Of a DNA stretch of 64,000 nt, positions 49,501 through 58,305 are shown in pieces. Location of the stretch: NCBI GenBank assembly GCA_019054805.1, contig JAHQIY010000005.1:6307501-6371500 (forward strand). Reading direction: 5' to 3'. Made by a program: the position numbers and the translations under genes. Numbering within the stretch: position 1 is the stretch's first letter; each line of letters starts with the position of its first letter. Below the pieces are notes generated by a model. That model saw nothing but the letters and a program-made list of their open reading frames with translations, was not told where the DNA came from and made no database searches. This stretch comes from Brachionus manjavacas (taxonomy: Eukaryota; Rotifera; Eurotatoria; Ploima; Brachionidae).

Positions 49501-52500
49501 TCTCTCACCTACAACATGTCTGAATTACTTAACCAAGTCTGCGCCCGGCTCCCTTTTAATTTTTAACATCGACTTTTTATTTTTTAATAATTTGTGATAT
49601 GATGGAAAAAATCAAAAAATGCAAAAGGTACAGAAAGTACAAAAAGGAGCTGAGTCAAATAATATATTCTTAATATATAATAAATAATATAAAGAGTTAA
49701 TTCTCTTTGTCCATCCATTATACTCAAAGGGACATAAAATGAAAGTAATTTAATTTGGGAATTTTATTACTTATTAATTTAACTATGGAAATTGATAAAA
49801 AATTTAAAGGAAATTCACCATTATTTGAATTAAAAAGCATCTGCAACACGTTTTCCTGAATTTAAAATAAAATATTTTGAAATTGATCTTTAACAGACTT
49901 GTTTTTAAGTCACAGTTTTAAGTCTAAGTCAGAAAAATTTAAGTCAAAGTTATGACTTGATTTTTTTTATTTTTATAGTGAAGTTTAGTCGAGTCAACTA
50001 ATTTTCTGATTTTAAAACTAAGCTCTTTTTGGATTAAAGTAAAAAATCATATTTATTTTAGTTAAAAATTCAAAAAATTAGTTGACTTTGACTTTAAAAA
50101 AAAAAAAAATTTAAGTCATTGACTTGACTTGACTTAAGACTTGTGACTTAAAAACAAGTCTGATTTTCAATTTTATTTGTTTAGAAATCCAAGCTTTACT
50201 AAATAATTAACTAAGCGAATTTCGATAATTATTTATGAACCCTAGAGGTATAATTTCGCTGCTTTAATTAAATTATTTGGTAATAAATTTAAATAGAATG
50301 AACTTGATCTAATATTCAAGCTTGAATAAAGTTATTCTATAGTTTATTTGAGTTCAAAAGATCTCTTTTTGATATCTTTCCTTCGGAACTATAATTTTAG
50401 AAATAAAATTTCAAATTTGACCAAATTGGTTATTGCTTAATTTAAAAAATAAAATAAAACTAGCTAAATTAATTTTTGGCCAAACATCAATCTATCGATT
50501 TCAAAATGATAACTCCCATCTAAATTAGTTATCATTTTGAAATCGATAGATTGATGTTTGGTCTATTTTACAGATTTTCTTCTAAAACTCTTTAGAACAT
50601 TTTTTTAGCTCTCTGGTAGCTTAATTGTTTATGATTAACTCAAAAAGAATCCATAATAAATGTGGTTTAATTTTTGTGTTTGAATTACAAAATGTATCAA
50701 AATTTTATAAGAAAAAAACAAGTTTTTCGGGTCTAGTCGCTTAGGCAAACTACGGTTCGCCTTTTACTGGAACAATTCTTGTTCTCAGGTTTTATGAACT
50801 ATTAGTTGACCTAATCTAAAAATTGTTCACCTATTTTGAAATTTTTATATCTCATAATTTATATTGGAGCTAACCTTTTTAGTCTTGAACTTAGATAACT
50901 AAAGCGAAACCAAACAATTTCTGGTGACAACAATATTGAAAAAAACAAATTTATTGACTGATTCTAACTCAGAGTATATTTCCAAGAATATGAAAGGTAA
51001 ATTTATAAAAGCAAGTGTTCTTGAAGTAGTAAGGGTATTGTCGTTGGGACACGGCCCAGGTTTTTTAAAATGTTCATGGACTAGAGAATTTGCTATTATG
51101 AAATGCTGGTGTTGAAAAGCCAAGTCGAAATACAGCTCAAAGAACCATAGTTAAAGATATCTTTGTAAAAACTGTGACTTCTAATATTTGATAAGTAATA
51201 TATATTTTGCTAAAATTTTTTTTTTATTTAATAAAATTTATTTTTGATAAAAATTTAAATTATGAAATTTAAATTTTAAAATAAGAGTTAATACTAAAAT
51301 GACAAGTCATTATCACCACATTGTAAATTTTTAAAAAAGAAAAAAACTTATTTAGAGCTAATATGGAATTGGGACAATTATCTAAAGCGTTCAAATCATG
51401 GTCAATCACTCAAGCATCTATCAGATGAGAAGAGATTAAAGAAGTTGGGACTCACTACCCTGAAGTGGTCAAAGCAAGTTCAAAGAACTTGTTTAAGAAA
51501 ATGGTTGACGAAATCAATACGTCGCGATAGTTAAAGGAGTATTAAGCACTTTCGCTACTATAACGTTCCCAAATGGGTTTTCGTTTGATGGGATAAACCA
51601 GCTTAGTTCATTATTATTATTATTTTTTTTTTATTATTATTATTTGACCAGTCATTTTATATTTTGCCGTTGTCATTTAATAAAATATTATACATTTATA
51701 TTTTATTGTTTTTGTAAATGTTACAGTCAAAAGTCAAAATTTGGCATTTCATGAAATGGTATTATCAAAAAACAAACTACAAAAAATATTAAGTCCACAA
51801 AATGACTTATCTTTTTGAGAAATGTCATGAAAAATATAAAAAACTTTGAAAAACAAGAAAATTCTAATTTATAAATGACAAAGCAGATGTAAACTTTTTA
51901 ATTAAAAAAATTTAAGTTTTTTATTTTTTAAATAATTTTTTTATTTTTGTTGTATTGTGTATGCATTGTGTTAATTTGAGCTGGATATTTTTAAATTTGT
52001 TTAAATTTTTTTTATTTATTGAATGCATTGTAAAGCTTTTTATACTAAAAAAAATAAAATCTTGCAAAAGGTAGTATCAGTGATAAGCAGTATTTTAGAC
52101 GTTTTGATCGCTCCAATAGGTTACTCATAGATAGACCTAAAGTAAACTTGGGAGCAATAAATTACGTACAATATGAAAAAAAAGAAATGCAAGAAGATAC
52201 AAAGAAAGTAATTATTAAGATTTTTAGAAGAAAAGAAACCTCATAAAAACGCTGGCTTAGAAAACATCTGAATGAAGGACATGTTGAGTTTAATTCCTTT
52301 CGAAATGAGAAATTTTGATTTTTTTTTAATTTAAAAGTTAATCAACAGGCTTGCTACCATTTCGTGAAAGATTGATAAAATTATTTTTGTTTCTCTTTAA
52401 GCAAAAAGTGTCAAAAAAAATCAATTAGGAAAAATAATTTCTTTTTACTATTTACTATTGTATTTTTAGTTATTTTCCCGTTAATAAATGCTCAATAATT

Positions 52501-54152
52501 ATTTTAAAATATTTATTTAGCAATTTAGAATTTACAGAATCCTAAATGAAGTCTTAAATAATTATTTTGAAATTCCAAATTCCAAATTTCACGATCATGT
52601 CGATTTTTCGGAGGAAACCTTGAATGTATCACTTAATTTAGGTGACAAATTGAAAAATTTTGTGTTTAAAAAAATTTCAGGCTTTGTCAGATTCAATGCA
52701 AAACATTTCCAACAAAATTTCCTTTTTTTGGAAATTAAAATTTAAGATAAAAAAATTAAAACATGCTGTGTTGCACCTTTGTTGCACCTAGATATTAAAA
52801 TCAAAATTTAAAAAAAAATTTAAAAACTCACAAAAATTTACAAAAATTAAATATATTATTTTTTAGGTGGCAAAGTTGAAACTTCCCAGTAATACCAGTG
52901 TTAAAGCGAACAGGCAATAGTATTGGTATTTTTATATTTTGATCTAGGGGATCTAAATCTCAAACCATAATTGCCATATACAATTTTTTAGAATAATTTT
53001 TTTTTCACTATGTTAAAAACTACTCATTCGACTCTAAGAGTTAATTAACAGGAAAATAATAAATAAATAACTTACAAAAAAAATTTTTATCTTTTTTAAA
53101 TGCCTTTTCGCTCTATCACCAGTAATACTTGGAAAACTTAAATTTACCACGTTAAAAAAAAACGTTAAAACTTTTTCCTCTTTTAAAATATTTTATAATT
53201 CTTAATTGATAAATAAATCTTTTGGACGATTAAAATTCATAGAACAAAATTTGAATAAAATACCCAAATTCAAAATATTTACTCATTTTTTTTTTCTTTA
53301 AAAATTTTTAATAGACGTAAAAATTAAAAACGAAGGTAAAATTAATTTTTAATTTGATTGTTATTTTAATTCAATTATTAATTTTTCTGTACCGAGCAAA
53401 AGAACCTTCAAATTATAAAGAGATTCAAAAATGAAGTTTAATAATTAGGTTCTTTTTCTTTTTATTTGAATTTTTTTAAAAAAATTTGAAAAAGTTAAAC
53501 ATATTAGGCTAAAAAAGGTGTTTCACATAATTGTTTTTTATAGTTTTTTTATCTTTAATTAATTTTTTTGAAAAAATTGTACTGGAATGCCAATTTTTAT
53601 TGAAAAAAAAATTTGACTTTTTTTTCTAAAATTCACACACTTAAATAATTAGGACCGATTTCTTTTTAGTGCAAAATATTTCCTCCTTATCTTATTAATT
53701 TAAAACATAGATTATTAATTAATAGAAATAAACAAAAAATGTTCTATTTACCTCTTTAAAAAAATTGAGCTTCTTTTCATTAATACTTTTTATTGAATTT
53801 TCTAGCGCTTCCAAAAATAATCCAACATTGTCATCGTCCCTTGGAAAAAAATAGATTAATAAACAAAATTAGTTGGTAAATTTTTGTACTTAGAAGAGTA
53901 TCTTTTACAATAGTGAAATGATGATGTTTTATAATTAAAACGACTAAAGGAATCACTAAGCTGCTTTGGAGAATTTGGCAAACTGTCATTCAGATATTTT
54001 CTATCTGACTGAGCAGCGCTCTTAATTGTGGAAAAAGGCAGTCTTTTGGTCGAAAGAGACCGGTGTGGGCTAGCATGTTCAGAGGCCAGCTTGGTCAACT
54101 GATCGCGTTTAAAAGACCTTCGAATGTTGAGCAATGGACTAAATTTATCCAT
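25530..54152 (-). CDS. BAIAP3: BAIAP3 homologue (Munc13-4/BAIAP3 family), 20 exons
   Basis: Exons: 53890-54152, 53752-53839, 47745-48005, 47237-47694, 43999-44520, 43822-43939, 43094-43221, 41669-41908, 41570-41621, 41476-41511, 41320-41425, 41151-41271, 40972-41095, 32192-32770, 31982-32128, 31653-31935, 31546-31598, 25946-26055, 25687-25886, 25530-25630. They total 3990 nt, in frame, 1329 residues. C2A (about 205-440): [50 protein letters not shown]; an ~85-residue Ser/Asn-rich insert splits it. A helical MUN region follows (about 480-1150, [11 protein letters not shown]). C2B (about 1177-1300): [47 protein letters not shown]. Loop aspartates of both C2 domains are kept, so calcium binding is likely. 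Known family role: docking and priming of dense-core or secretory vesicles with SNAREs and Rab27. LPAK.IQ and IWDHDDE favour BAIAP3 over Munc13-4. Donor GTTCCA of intron 3 is weak; a small exon in the 5.7-kb second intron could be missed. Confidence 0.92.
26340..27220 (-). mobile_element. LINE C-terminal end inside BAIAP3 intron 17
   Basis: Minus strand, same direction as the host gene. Open frame 26377-26916: [40 protein letters not shown], then a helical C-terminus. Upstream, about 26930-27190, is the RT thumb ([19 protein letters not shown]) with frame breaks. The 3' end is AAATAAATAAATAG. Clade not certain; it differs from LINE-A and LINE-B at the tail. Confidence 0.65.
27700..28740 (+). 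mobile_element. LINE (CR1/L2-like) RT domain inside BAIAP3 intron 17
   Basis: Plus strand, antisense to the host gene. Pre-[20 protein letters not shown] and [19 protein letters not shown] (27780-28010), then the palm: [35 protein letters not shown] (from SGVPQGSVLGP) and the catalytic FADDTKLIA (about 28400), open to 28716. The GV.QG motif is degenerate, frame breaks lie upstream, and the C-terminal end is lost after about 28620. Confidence 0.8.
29515..30318. mobile_element. DNA element with long inverted ends carrying a SAP-domain frame
   Basis: Left arm 29515-29622 and right arm 30171-30318 are imperfect inverted copies: both read TTTCTAATTT, AGGAAAAA, TGTAGAATTT, TTTTCTAA, AGAAAAGTGTATTC in the same order from the outside in. 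TAAATAT lies just outside both ends (three bases away on the right), a possible target duplication. Between the arms lies a coding block at 29785-30100 with a SAP domain. Non-autonomous; family unknown. Confidence 0.6.
29785..30100 (+). CDS. SAP-domain reading frame inside an inverted-repeat element
   Basis: Open frame [18 protein letters not shown], then [18 protein letters not shown], an Asp/Ser-rich stretch ([11 protein letters not shown]) and a Lys-rich end. The first 40 residues match the SAP helix-turn-helix (LKV.ELK..L....L...G.KA.L...L), a motif that binds AT-rich DNA. Base composition is less AT-rich than the flanks. There is no ATG at the start of the domain; the sequence AAAATAG just before it could be a splice acceptor. 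Probably the 3' exon of a transposon protein or a captured host exon. Not certain to be expressed. Confidence 0.45.
30340..31060 (+). repeat. Interspersed repeat, second copy of the 14040-14400 sequence
   Basis: Shares GAAGTTAATGATCATGATCA, ATCCAAATTATGGCT, GCTTTAAATGA, ACAGCGAAA and TGCAAAATTTCAAAAT with 14040-14400 in the same order. Interrupted at 30418-30738 by a younger inverted-repeat element. Confidence 0.5.
30418..30738. mobile_element. 321-bp MITE-like element with 60-bp inverted ends made of 21-bp repeats
   Basis: Left arm 30418-30477 and right arm 30679-30738 are reverse complements at 59 of 60 positions. Each arm is GTTTTTTARTACCTC, then two 21-bp units (AAATTTATTAAAATTTAC plus CTC), then AAA. 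The 200-bp middle is non-coding. No target duplication is obvious. The near-identity of the arms means it is young or still homogenised. Confidence 0.85.
32890..33520 (-). mobile_element. LINE-B 3' end in BAIAP3 intron 13
   Basis: Minus strand: [39 protein letters not shown], then after one frame change [20 protein letters not shown] and a stop at about 33085. The 3' end at 32896-32913 is ACTTCTCC, TTAA, GGAGGTTAA followed by TAAATAAATAAA, the same tail as the 12.5-kb LINE-B copy. Confidence 0.7.
33890..34010 (+). mobile_element. LINE-A C-terminal scrap
   Basis: Plus strand: [19 protein letters not shown], nearly the wording of LINE-A copy 2 ([19 protein letters not shown] at about 8560-8640). 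Only this end of the protein survives. Confidence 0.65.
34223..34640 (-). pseudogene. MULE-like transposase end: SWIM zinc finger and AT-hook
   Basis: Minus strand: [18 protein letters not shown] (SWIM-type zinc finger, C...C.H; the expected first cysteine is a serine), [34 protein letters not shown] (AT-hook-like), a Glu/Lys-rich stretch and a second hook GSGRPRKNL before the stop. SWIM followed by GQK.RRGRP is the usual C-terminus of MULE transposases in invertebrates. The 111-residue frame 34223-34558 is intact, but no catalytic part lies upstream. Confidence 0.6.
34980..35185 (+). repeat. LINE-A 3' end with stem-loop tail
   Basis: Plus strand: T-rich 3' UTR ending TCTGAAGGAGC-ttaa-GCTCGGCACAGAT (35140-35166), then AAAACAAATAAATAATTAATAA. 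Same tail as the complete LINE-A 3' ends. Confidence 0.65.
35672..35832. repeat. GC-rich cluster of interlocking inverted repeats
   Basis: A 160-bp island rich in CGG/CCG in very AT-rich surroundings. Perfect pairs: ACCGCCAAA (35680-35688) with TTTGGCGGT (35750-35758); TTTGGCCGT (35691-35699) with ACGGCCAAA (35783-35791); hairpin GGCGGTC-n9-GACCGCC (35753-35775). No open frame of note. Could be one end of an unknown foldback element; no second copy in the window. Confidence 0.6.
36115..37535 (+). mobile_element. LINE-A copy 3: RT, C-terminal domain and 3' tail
   Basis: Plus strand, antisense to BAIAP3, in its intron 13. [110 protein letters not shown]: all RT blocks are present, including the catalytic FADD. 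A TAG at about 36478 and frame changes in the C-terminal part (after about 37040) interrupt it. It ends CTGAAGAAGCTTGGCTCGACC at 37489-37511 and an AATAAATAAAAATAAAT run. It is the best-kept LINE here and 5'-truncated within the RT. Confidence 0.85.
37540..38434 (+). pseudogene. MULE transposase, 3' half, split by a LINE tail
   Basis: Plus strand: [38 protein letters not shown] (37620-37740; TNN..E..N..IK is a MULE block), then [36 protein letters not shown] (SWIM finger; C..S...C.H) and [17 protein letters not shown] before the stop at 38434. Between about 37860 and 38015 lies only the 3' end of a LINE-A (tail at 37962-37990), so the LINE landed inside the transposase. The catalytic N-terminal part is absent. 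Confidence 0.65.
37862..38015 (+). mobile_element. LINE-A 3' tail inserted in the MULE transposase
   Basis: T-rich stretch ending TTATTCTGAAGGAGC-ccta-GCTCGGTACAGAAAA and CAAATACAGAAATAAATAAAA. The stem-loop core is base-for-base the one at 8439-8466. Only the last ~130 bp of the LINE were copied. Confidence 0.75.
38929..40187. mobile_element. Foldback element with arms of about 400-500 bp
   Basis: The outer arms match when inverted: ATATGGTTTAATTTTTTGTG, AATGTATCCAATGTTGAAAT, TGCGATGTTTCAAA, ATATTGCAAGCAT on the left (38929-39065) and in the same order on the reverse strand at 40187-40050. The inner arms also match (39270-39337 with 39692-39770: GGTTCACCT, TTGTTCTCAGGTTTT, GAACTATT or AAACTATT). 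A LINE-A tail lies in the right arm. A third, partial arm is at 50660-50860. Confidence 0.7.
39780..39960 (+). repeat. LINE-A-like 3' tail inside the foldback element
   Basis: AGTCTGAATGAGC-tttt-GCTCGGG (39914-39938) followed by AAAAAATAAATAAATGAAT on the plus strand: a short LINE-A tail in the right arm of the foldback, explaining why that arm is longer. Confidence 0.5.
40535..40623 (+). repeat. Array of five TATAGTG boxes about 20 bp apart
   Basis: TATAGTG (mostly TATAGTGCA) begins at 40535, 40555, 40575, 40593 and 40615: spacings 20, 20, 18 and 22. The spacers differ, so it is a spaced motif and not a simple tandem repeat. It precedes an RTE-like LINE end. Confidence 0.6.
40640..40920 (+). 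mobile_element. RTE-like LINE C-terminal end
   Basis: Plus frame 40670-40917: [38 protein letters not shown] and [12 protein letters not shown], then a stop. RM....P..I......GA.......I...L......A.DR..WR is the usual C-terminus of RTE-type (and some R4-type) LINEs. It is less AT-rich than the surroundings. No RT precedes it. Confidence 0.55.
41909..43093 (-). other. BAIAP3 intron 7, nothing recognised
   Basis: 1.2-kb intron of A/T runs without a transposon or exon that I can support. Other short BAIAP3 introns (50-109 nt and the 580-nt sixth) are equally empty, apart from an 11-bp hairpin, CACAA...TTGTG, at about 43673-43696. Confidence 0.5.
44887..45012 (-). CDS. Orphan exon-like frame in BAIAP3 intron 4
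   Basis: Minus strand, same direction as BAIAP3. After a good acceptor (TTTGTTTCAG) an open frame of 41 codons reads [39 protein letters not shown] and ends in TGA. Phase 0 does not fit the exon 4 donor (phase 2), but would fit the exon 2 or exon 3 donors. It may be an alternative last exon or an exon of a decayed nested gene. No family recognised. Confidence 0.2.
   Translation of the reverse strand: MLSLNNLLINSFNILRTCVIVEDQINSIITCENIYENEDDS
45950..46250. repeat. 300-bp imperfect foldback repeat
   Basis: 45955-46085 and the reverse complement of 46135-46245 share AGGTTTTGT, TTCAG, ACAAAA, AACTTTTTT and TTCAAAGTTGCATCAA in order. MITE-like, degenerate, in BAIAP3 intron 4. Confidence 0.5.
46400..46640 (+). 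mobile_element. LINE (CR1/L2-like) RT scrap
   Basis: Plus reading [56 protein letters not shown]. This is the RT stretch from the catalytic box (FAYD instead of FADD) to the thumb. Short frame breaks occur between the pieces. Confidence 0.65.
48176..48760 (-). mobile_element. LINE-A-related C-terminal end and tail
   Basis: Minus strand: [58 protein letters not shown] with a few stops, then poly-A-rich UTR and the tail GGCAAAGGAGC-gaaa-GCTCGAGCCAAT (48176-48205) and TATTTATTTATTT. Stem sequence as in LINE-A but flanks differ, so it is a sister family. Confidence 0.6.
48790..48950 (+). pseudogene. MULE transposase SWIM-finger scrap
   Basis: Plus frame [46 protein letters not shown] matches the SWIM start of the MULE copy at 38.2 kb ([14 protein letters not shown]). 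The following C.H half is missing. Confidence 0.45.
49200..49310 (+). mobile_element. LINE-A-type RT scrap
   Basis: Degraded copy of the 10470-10570 sequence (TTGGAACTAG, AGTTCCAAAT, GGAAAATAG, CCTAAGAAAA, TTCTCC). Too short to classify further. Confidence 0.45.
49894..50162. mobile_element. 269-bp MITE-like element with 21-bp perfect inverted ends
   Basis: Left end 49894-49914 and right end 50142-50162 are exact reverse complements (CAGACTTG then TTTTTAAGTCACA). The arms go on imperfectly inward (AAGTCAA, GTCAACTAATTTT), so nearly the whole element can fold. AAGTC/GACTT motifs recur throughout. No target duplication seen. Confidence 0.7.
50480..50561. repeat. Perfect 35-bp hairpin with 12-nt loop
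   Basis: 50480-50514 and 50527-50561 are exact reverse complements (outer CCAAACATCAATCTATCGAT, inner AAATGATAACT). The loop is 50515-50526. No other copy noticed in the window. Located in BAIAP3 intron 2. Confidence 0.85.
50660..50860 (+). repeat. Partial copy of the 38.9-kb foldback arm
   Basis: Contains TGGTTTAATTTTTGTGTTTG, AAAATGTATC, AATTTTATAAG, AACTACGGTTCGCC, TTGTTCTCAGGTTTTATGAA and CTATTAGT in the order of 38930-39340, with middle parts missing. Only one arm is present. Confidence 0.6.
51340..51655 (+). mobile_element. LINE (CR1/L2-like) 3' end with (TTA)n tail
   Basis: Plus frame [35 protein letters not shown]: the L.YE.RLK.LGL.TL..R block of CR1/L2 C-termini. A (TTA)n microsatellite at 51607-51650 forms the tail. 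Confidence 0.6.
52230..52375 (+). pseudogene. Possible PIF/Harbinger-type N-terminal scrap
   Basis: Reading [26 protein letters not shown] resembles the W.R.W...R...G.F..L..EL segment at the start of PIF/Harbinger transposases. Short, with a stop before it. Weak call. Confidence 0.3.
53340..53430 (-). repeat. LINE-A-type 3' tail
   Basis: Minus strand: TTTGAAGGTTC-tttt-GCTCGGTACAGAAAAATT (53384-53415). The right half is identical to the LINE-A tail; the left stem arm is mutated. Confidence 0.5.
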
Positions 54153-57100
54153 TTAAATCTAGGATTTTTTTTCCAAAAATCTATACATGACACAAGCTTT
54201 AAATTTTCAAATTTTTTTTCAAAAAGATCAGCAGGATAAAAAATAAGCGAAGAACAGGATTTAAAAGGATTTTTTTTCTAAATCTTTTGTGTAATTTTTC
54301 CTAAGTGATTAGCTAAAATAATTATGCCGAAGATACGACAAAACCAGGATATGAAAATGAAAAAAAAATTAAAAGCTGCACGAAATCGATTTCCTTCAGT
54401 GAGACCAAAAACAAATGCCTAGTGCTACATGCTATTCTTTAAATTCTCAATTTACGTCGAAACAAAGGCTCTATTTGCAAATGTTGATTTGCTTGTCATT
54501 TCAAAATAGATAATCAAGCGAACACAATAAGGATCTGTGAGGATTTTGTTCAAATGACATTACAGCTGTTAAGCACTCTTGGTTCTTGTTTGGGTTTAAG
54601 ATTAATGATTTAAAAATAAAATTGATTTTTTTAATTTCATTTTTTCTTTAATTAAAAATGTTTTTACAATTTTTTTCTTAATTCTACGCAAAAAATGGAA
54701 GAACATGACACAAAACTTCATTAAAAAAAGTTTCTAATTTTATAAAAACGAAAACAAAACTAAAAAGTGAGTAATAAATCATTTAAGATATTGAATATTA
54801 AAATTTCAAAAGCCCAAAAAAAAGATTTTTCTCCTATCTTTTTTTTCTTTATTTATAAAATAAATTTTAAATTTTTTTTTAAATTGTTCTGCAAACCGTA
54901 GGTATTGTAAAATTCAAATACAAATAGAACAAAATTTCTTTTTTTTTTGACAAATTTAAAATAATAAAATCCTTTATTGTATCTCTTTTTAAAATAAATT
55001 TTCTAATGCTAAAACATCAATAGTATTTAAATTTAAATTGATTTGATTTACTCTAAAAAATAAAAATGAGGATTTTATTTTAAATAAAAAAGGTGCAAGA
55101 TAAATAAACTATGTTGCAGTTTTTAAAAAATATTTTATTATCTTAAGTTTTAATTTATCAAAAAAAGAAGAATTTTTTTCAAATTTTTTTTTGAAATTCA
55201 TTACATCAAGTAGTACAATGTTGTAAAAATTTGTACAAACGAATTTTAAGTTCTGCAAAAGCTCTGCAATTTTCTGTAAAATGCACACAATCAAAAACAT
55301 TCGTGTGCCGTGTTAAGATTTGGCATCTTTTTTTTCATTTAGAATTTTTTTCTCAATTTTTGTCTCATCATTGACCAAATATTAAAAGGCACAAATCGGC
55401 TCGATTACATGAATCAATAAGTCTATCTTGCTAGCTTGTTGTAACTTATATTATTATTATTATTATAAATAATTTGCTAATAGATCGATTTTTAATTACG
55501 ATACTTTTTTTTTTTCTAGAAGACAATTTTTTTGCAAAATATTAGTAATTTAATTTTTACGTGATATAATATTGGATTTAGTTTTTGAATTTTAATTTTC
55601 AGGAAAATTAAAACAAGAAAAAATATCCTCTAATTTGTTTAAATTTTTTTATGATTAGAAAGCTAGCTACAGAATGGTTAAGAAATAATTAAAAAATTCA
55701 TTCATAAGTAATCGTTTTTATATTCAATAAAAATTTAATTTTTTATTAATTCTGATTACAATATACCATTTCAAATCAACTGCATAAAAAAAGCATAAAA
55801 AGACTTATGTAAAAATTTAATTTAAAAAATCAAAAGGAAAATTAATCAATCTGAAAAGGTTTAAAAATAACAAAACTAATTTAGATAAAATTTAATTTTA
55901 ATTTTTAAATGATATTATAATTAACATGAAAATTATTTATTTTTTTTGCAGTGTGATTGTAAAGAAAGACTTATTAACAAATGATCAATTTTTTTTTTAC
56001 CAGCCTGAAAACAAAGAGGGCAGAGTATTAATGCTTAATTTAATAAGTTCAAAAAAGTTTAAATTTTTTTCCTTTTTAATATATTTAAAAAAAGATGCGA
56101 ATAAGAAAAAGTAAAAAAATAAGCTTCAAAAATCAAGAAAATGGTGAACTAATTATTCTACTATCCACAGTAAGTGTTTTTTTTAGCTGTCATTATATAA
56201 ATTGATTGATTGAGTATAAATGTTATTACTCAATCAATTTTTTTTCAAATAAAATAAATTCAAAATTGAAAGTAAGTGAATTTGAAATGAGTAGTATTTT
56301 TTTATTAATTTGTTTTTCTTTACCTTCAGATTAAAGAAAAAATAAAGAGTTAAAGTAGAATAAAGTAAAACAAAAATAGGATGATAAATACACAATAGAG
56401 TGGAGTATTCGATAAAAAATTAACTTAATGCTTTTTAAACTCCTTATCTAATATAAATACTAATCAAATTTTTTACATCATTTAATAAACAAAATTCTGT
56501 TTTGTTTTTTCTATGATTTATTTTTTACAAAATAAAATTCGATGTTTCAATACACTTCCATTAAAAAATTAAATAGTTCCAATATATTTAATAAGTTGAT
56601 TCTACTTAATAGAATCAACACAAAAAAAAGATAAATTAGTTCTGAAAAATATGAGGAATTGTTTTACGCAATAAAAAATGTAAGAAATCTGAAATTGTAC
56701 AAAGAATTGAGTTAATTTCAATTATTGTTTTTGGGTGATAAACAATCTTTTCTAATGTATGGTATCTAATAAATACATTAGTGATTTGATAGAAGGATTT
56801 AACAGTATTTTACGTTAATTTTTTGTGATTTCTTGTCTGCTTTATAAAACAAACTTTTTCTAATTTTACCAATTTGTACTATTTGTATAAATAATAACTT
56901 TTTAACCGAAATTTACAAAGTTTTACAAAATAATTTTATTAATAAATTTTTGCACTTTTTTTTAAAACGTAAATTTCCGTAATTCAATTAAATTACCGTA
57001 AATTCGTGATTTTTTTTTACGGCAATTCTATTTAATTTGAATTTAGAGTTTTACGGTAATTTACGTGAATTGTCAAAAATTTTGTCTGTTCACAGAAATT

Positions 57101-58010
57101 AACGTAAAATATTGTAAAATAATTTTACGTTAGAATTACTGTGTATATTACTGATTCTTTTACTTTTATAAAAACTGGTAGTCTTAACGCATTTAATTAC
57201 AATGTGATAGCATTTTTACAAAATTAATAAAAACAAAAAATCATTTTTTAATTATTTTCCAGTTAAGTTGTTAATTTAAAATATTTCATGTAAAACGAAC
57301 ATATTTAAATTTTAATTTAATTATGCTAAAATCATTGATCTTCAATTCTGAGAATTTAGATAATTGAAAATATTCGAGGGAGTTCGATATTTTAATTTTA
57401 GAAAATAAATCTAAAAATTAGTATAACAAAATTTTTTTTAAATTTAACTCTGCAAAATTCTGCAAAAAAAAATAACAAATTTAATAATAGTATCATTTAG
57501 ATGATGTGCACAATGTGATGTGAATTTTGATATTGCAGACTTTACCTTTAGGCTTAACAAAGTATGTTAAATCCAAAAATGACTTTGCACTATTTCCATT
57601 AAATAATAACATTTTATTTAAAAATTAAAAATTGATTTGAACATTTGGAGCATCAAAAAAAGGTGATTAACTTCAAGTTGATGAATTCGACCCATTGTGC
57701 CCAGCTTTAAAAATTGACTTAAACGTTTTGAATTCTCTTATGTAAGGAAATCTAAAGAGACAAGGGATTCTTCTCGAAAAATGAAAGTACTAATTTAATT
57801 TTTTTAAAAAAATAAAATCAATTATTTTCAGAAAATTAAAGCATCTTATTTTATTAAAATAAATTTACATGTTGGTTTATCTTTTTTCTATCCGGAATCA
57901 TCCCAAAATTACATCAAATTCCTTATTCAATTATTATTTTAAAATATTTATAAAAAATCTTTAAATCTTTATTTCATATAAAATCATAAAAATACTGAAT
58001 TTAATAATAA
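54153..58010. other. AT-rich upstream region of BAIAP3
   Basis: No TATA box of good quality is evident. A (TTA)n run at 55452-55468 may be a LINE end. At 56965-57130 ACGTAAATT and ACCGTAAATT motifs recur in both orientations and can fold back, like those at 24.8 kb. Otherwise nothing recognised. Confidence 0.4.
55085..55330 (-). repeat. Unclassified repeat, copy 1 of 2
   Basis: Minus strand: open frame of 63 codons ending NSSFFDKLKLKIIKYFLKTA, followed by TTGCACCTTTTTTATTTAAA. The copy at 59490-59720 has NNSFFDKL and GCTGCACCTTTTTTTATTTAAA at the matching place. Shared end of an unknown element. Confidence 0.35.
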
Positions 58011-58014
58011 TAAT

Positions 58015-58305
58015 AAAAATAATAAACTACGGCAAGCAAGCTTGCGGAAGCGGTCTACAAGGAGATCGTCTTTGGTAGCACAATTACAGAAATAAGAGAA
58101 ACTGATAAGTTTGTGTAATCTAATAGACATTATTGATAACTTTAATACAATATACAAATAATAAGTAAAAAAATTAGAAGAAACTGAGACGGGTATATAA
58201 TAAAGAAATTAAAAGGCAATATAAATAAAATTATCAAGTGGTTTTCTTAAATTGATTGACTGAGTCAGAGATTGTGACCGCAGAAGGTAGGGTATTCCAT
58301 TATTA
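58015..58305 (-). mobile_element. LINE 3' end with (TTA)n tail
   Basis: Minus strand: WNTLPSAVTISDSVNQFKK and a stop, the WN.LP...V....S...FK end of CR1/L2-type LINEs, then about 230 bp of UTR and a (TTA)n run at 57998-58020. Confidence 0.6.

Noticed and set aside
50899-51123. Opposed 63- and 74-codon frames at 50.9-51.1 kb
   Set aside because: The plus frame ([21 protein letters not shown]) looks partly protein-like but matches no family I know and has no partner exon; the strand cannot be decided.
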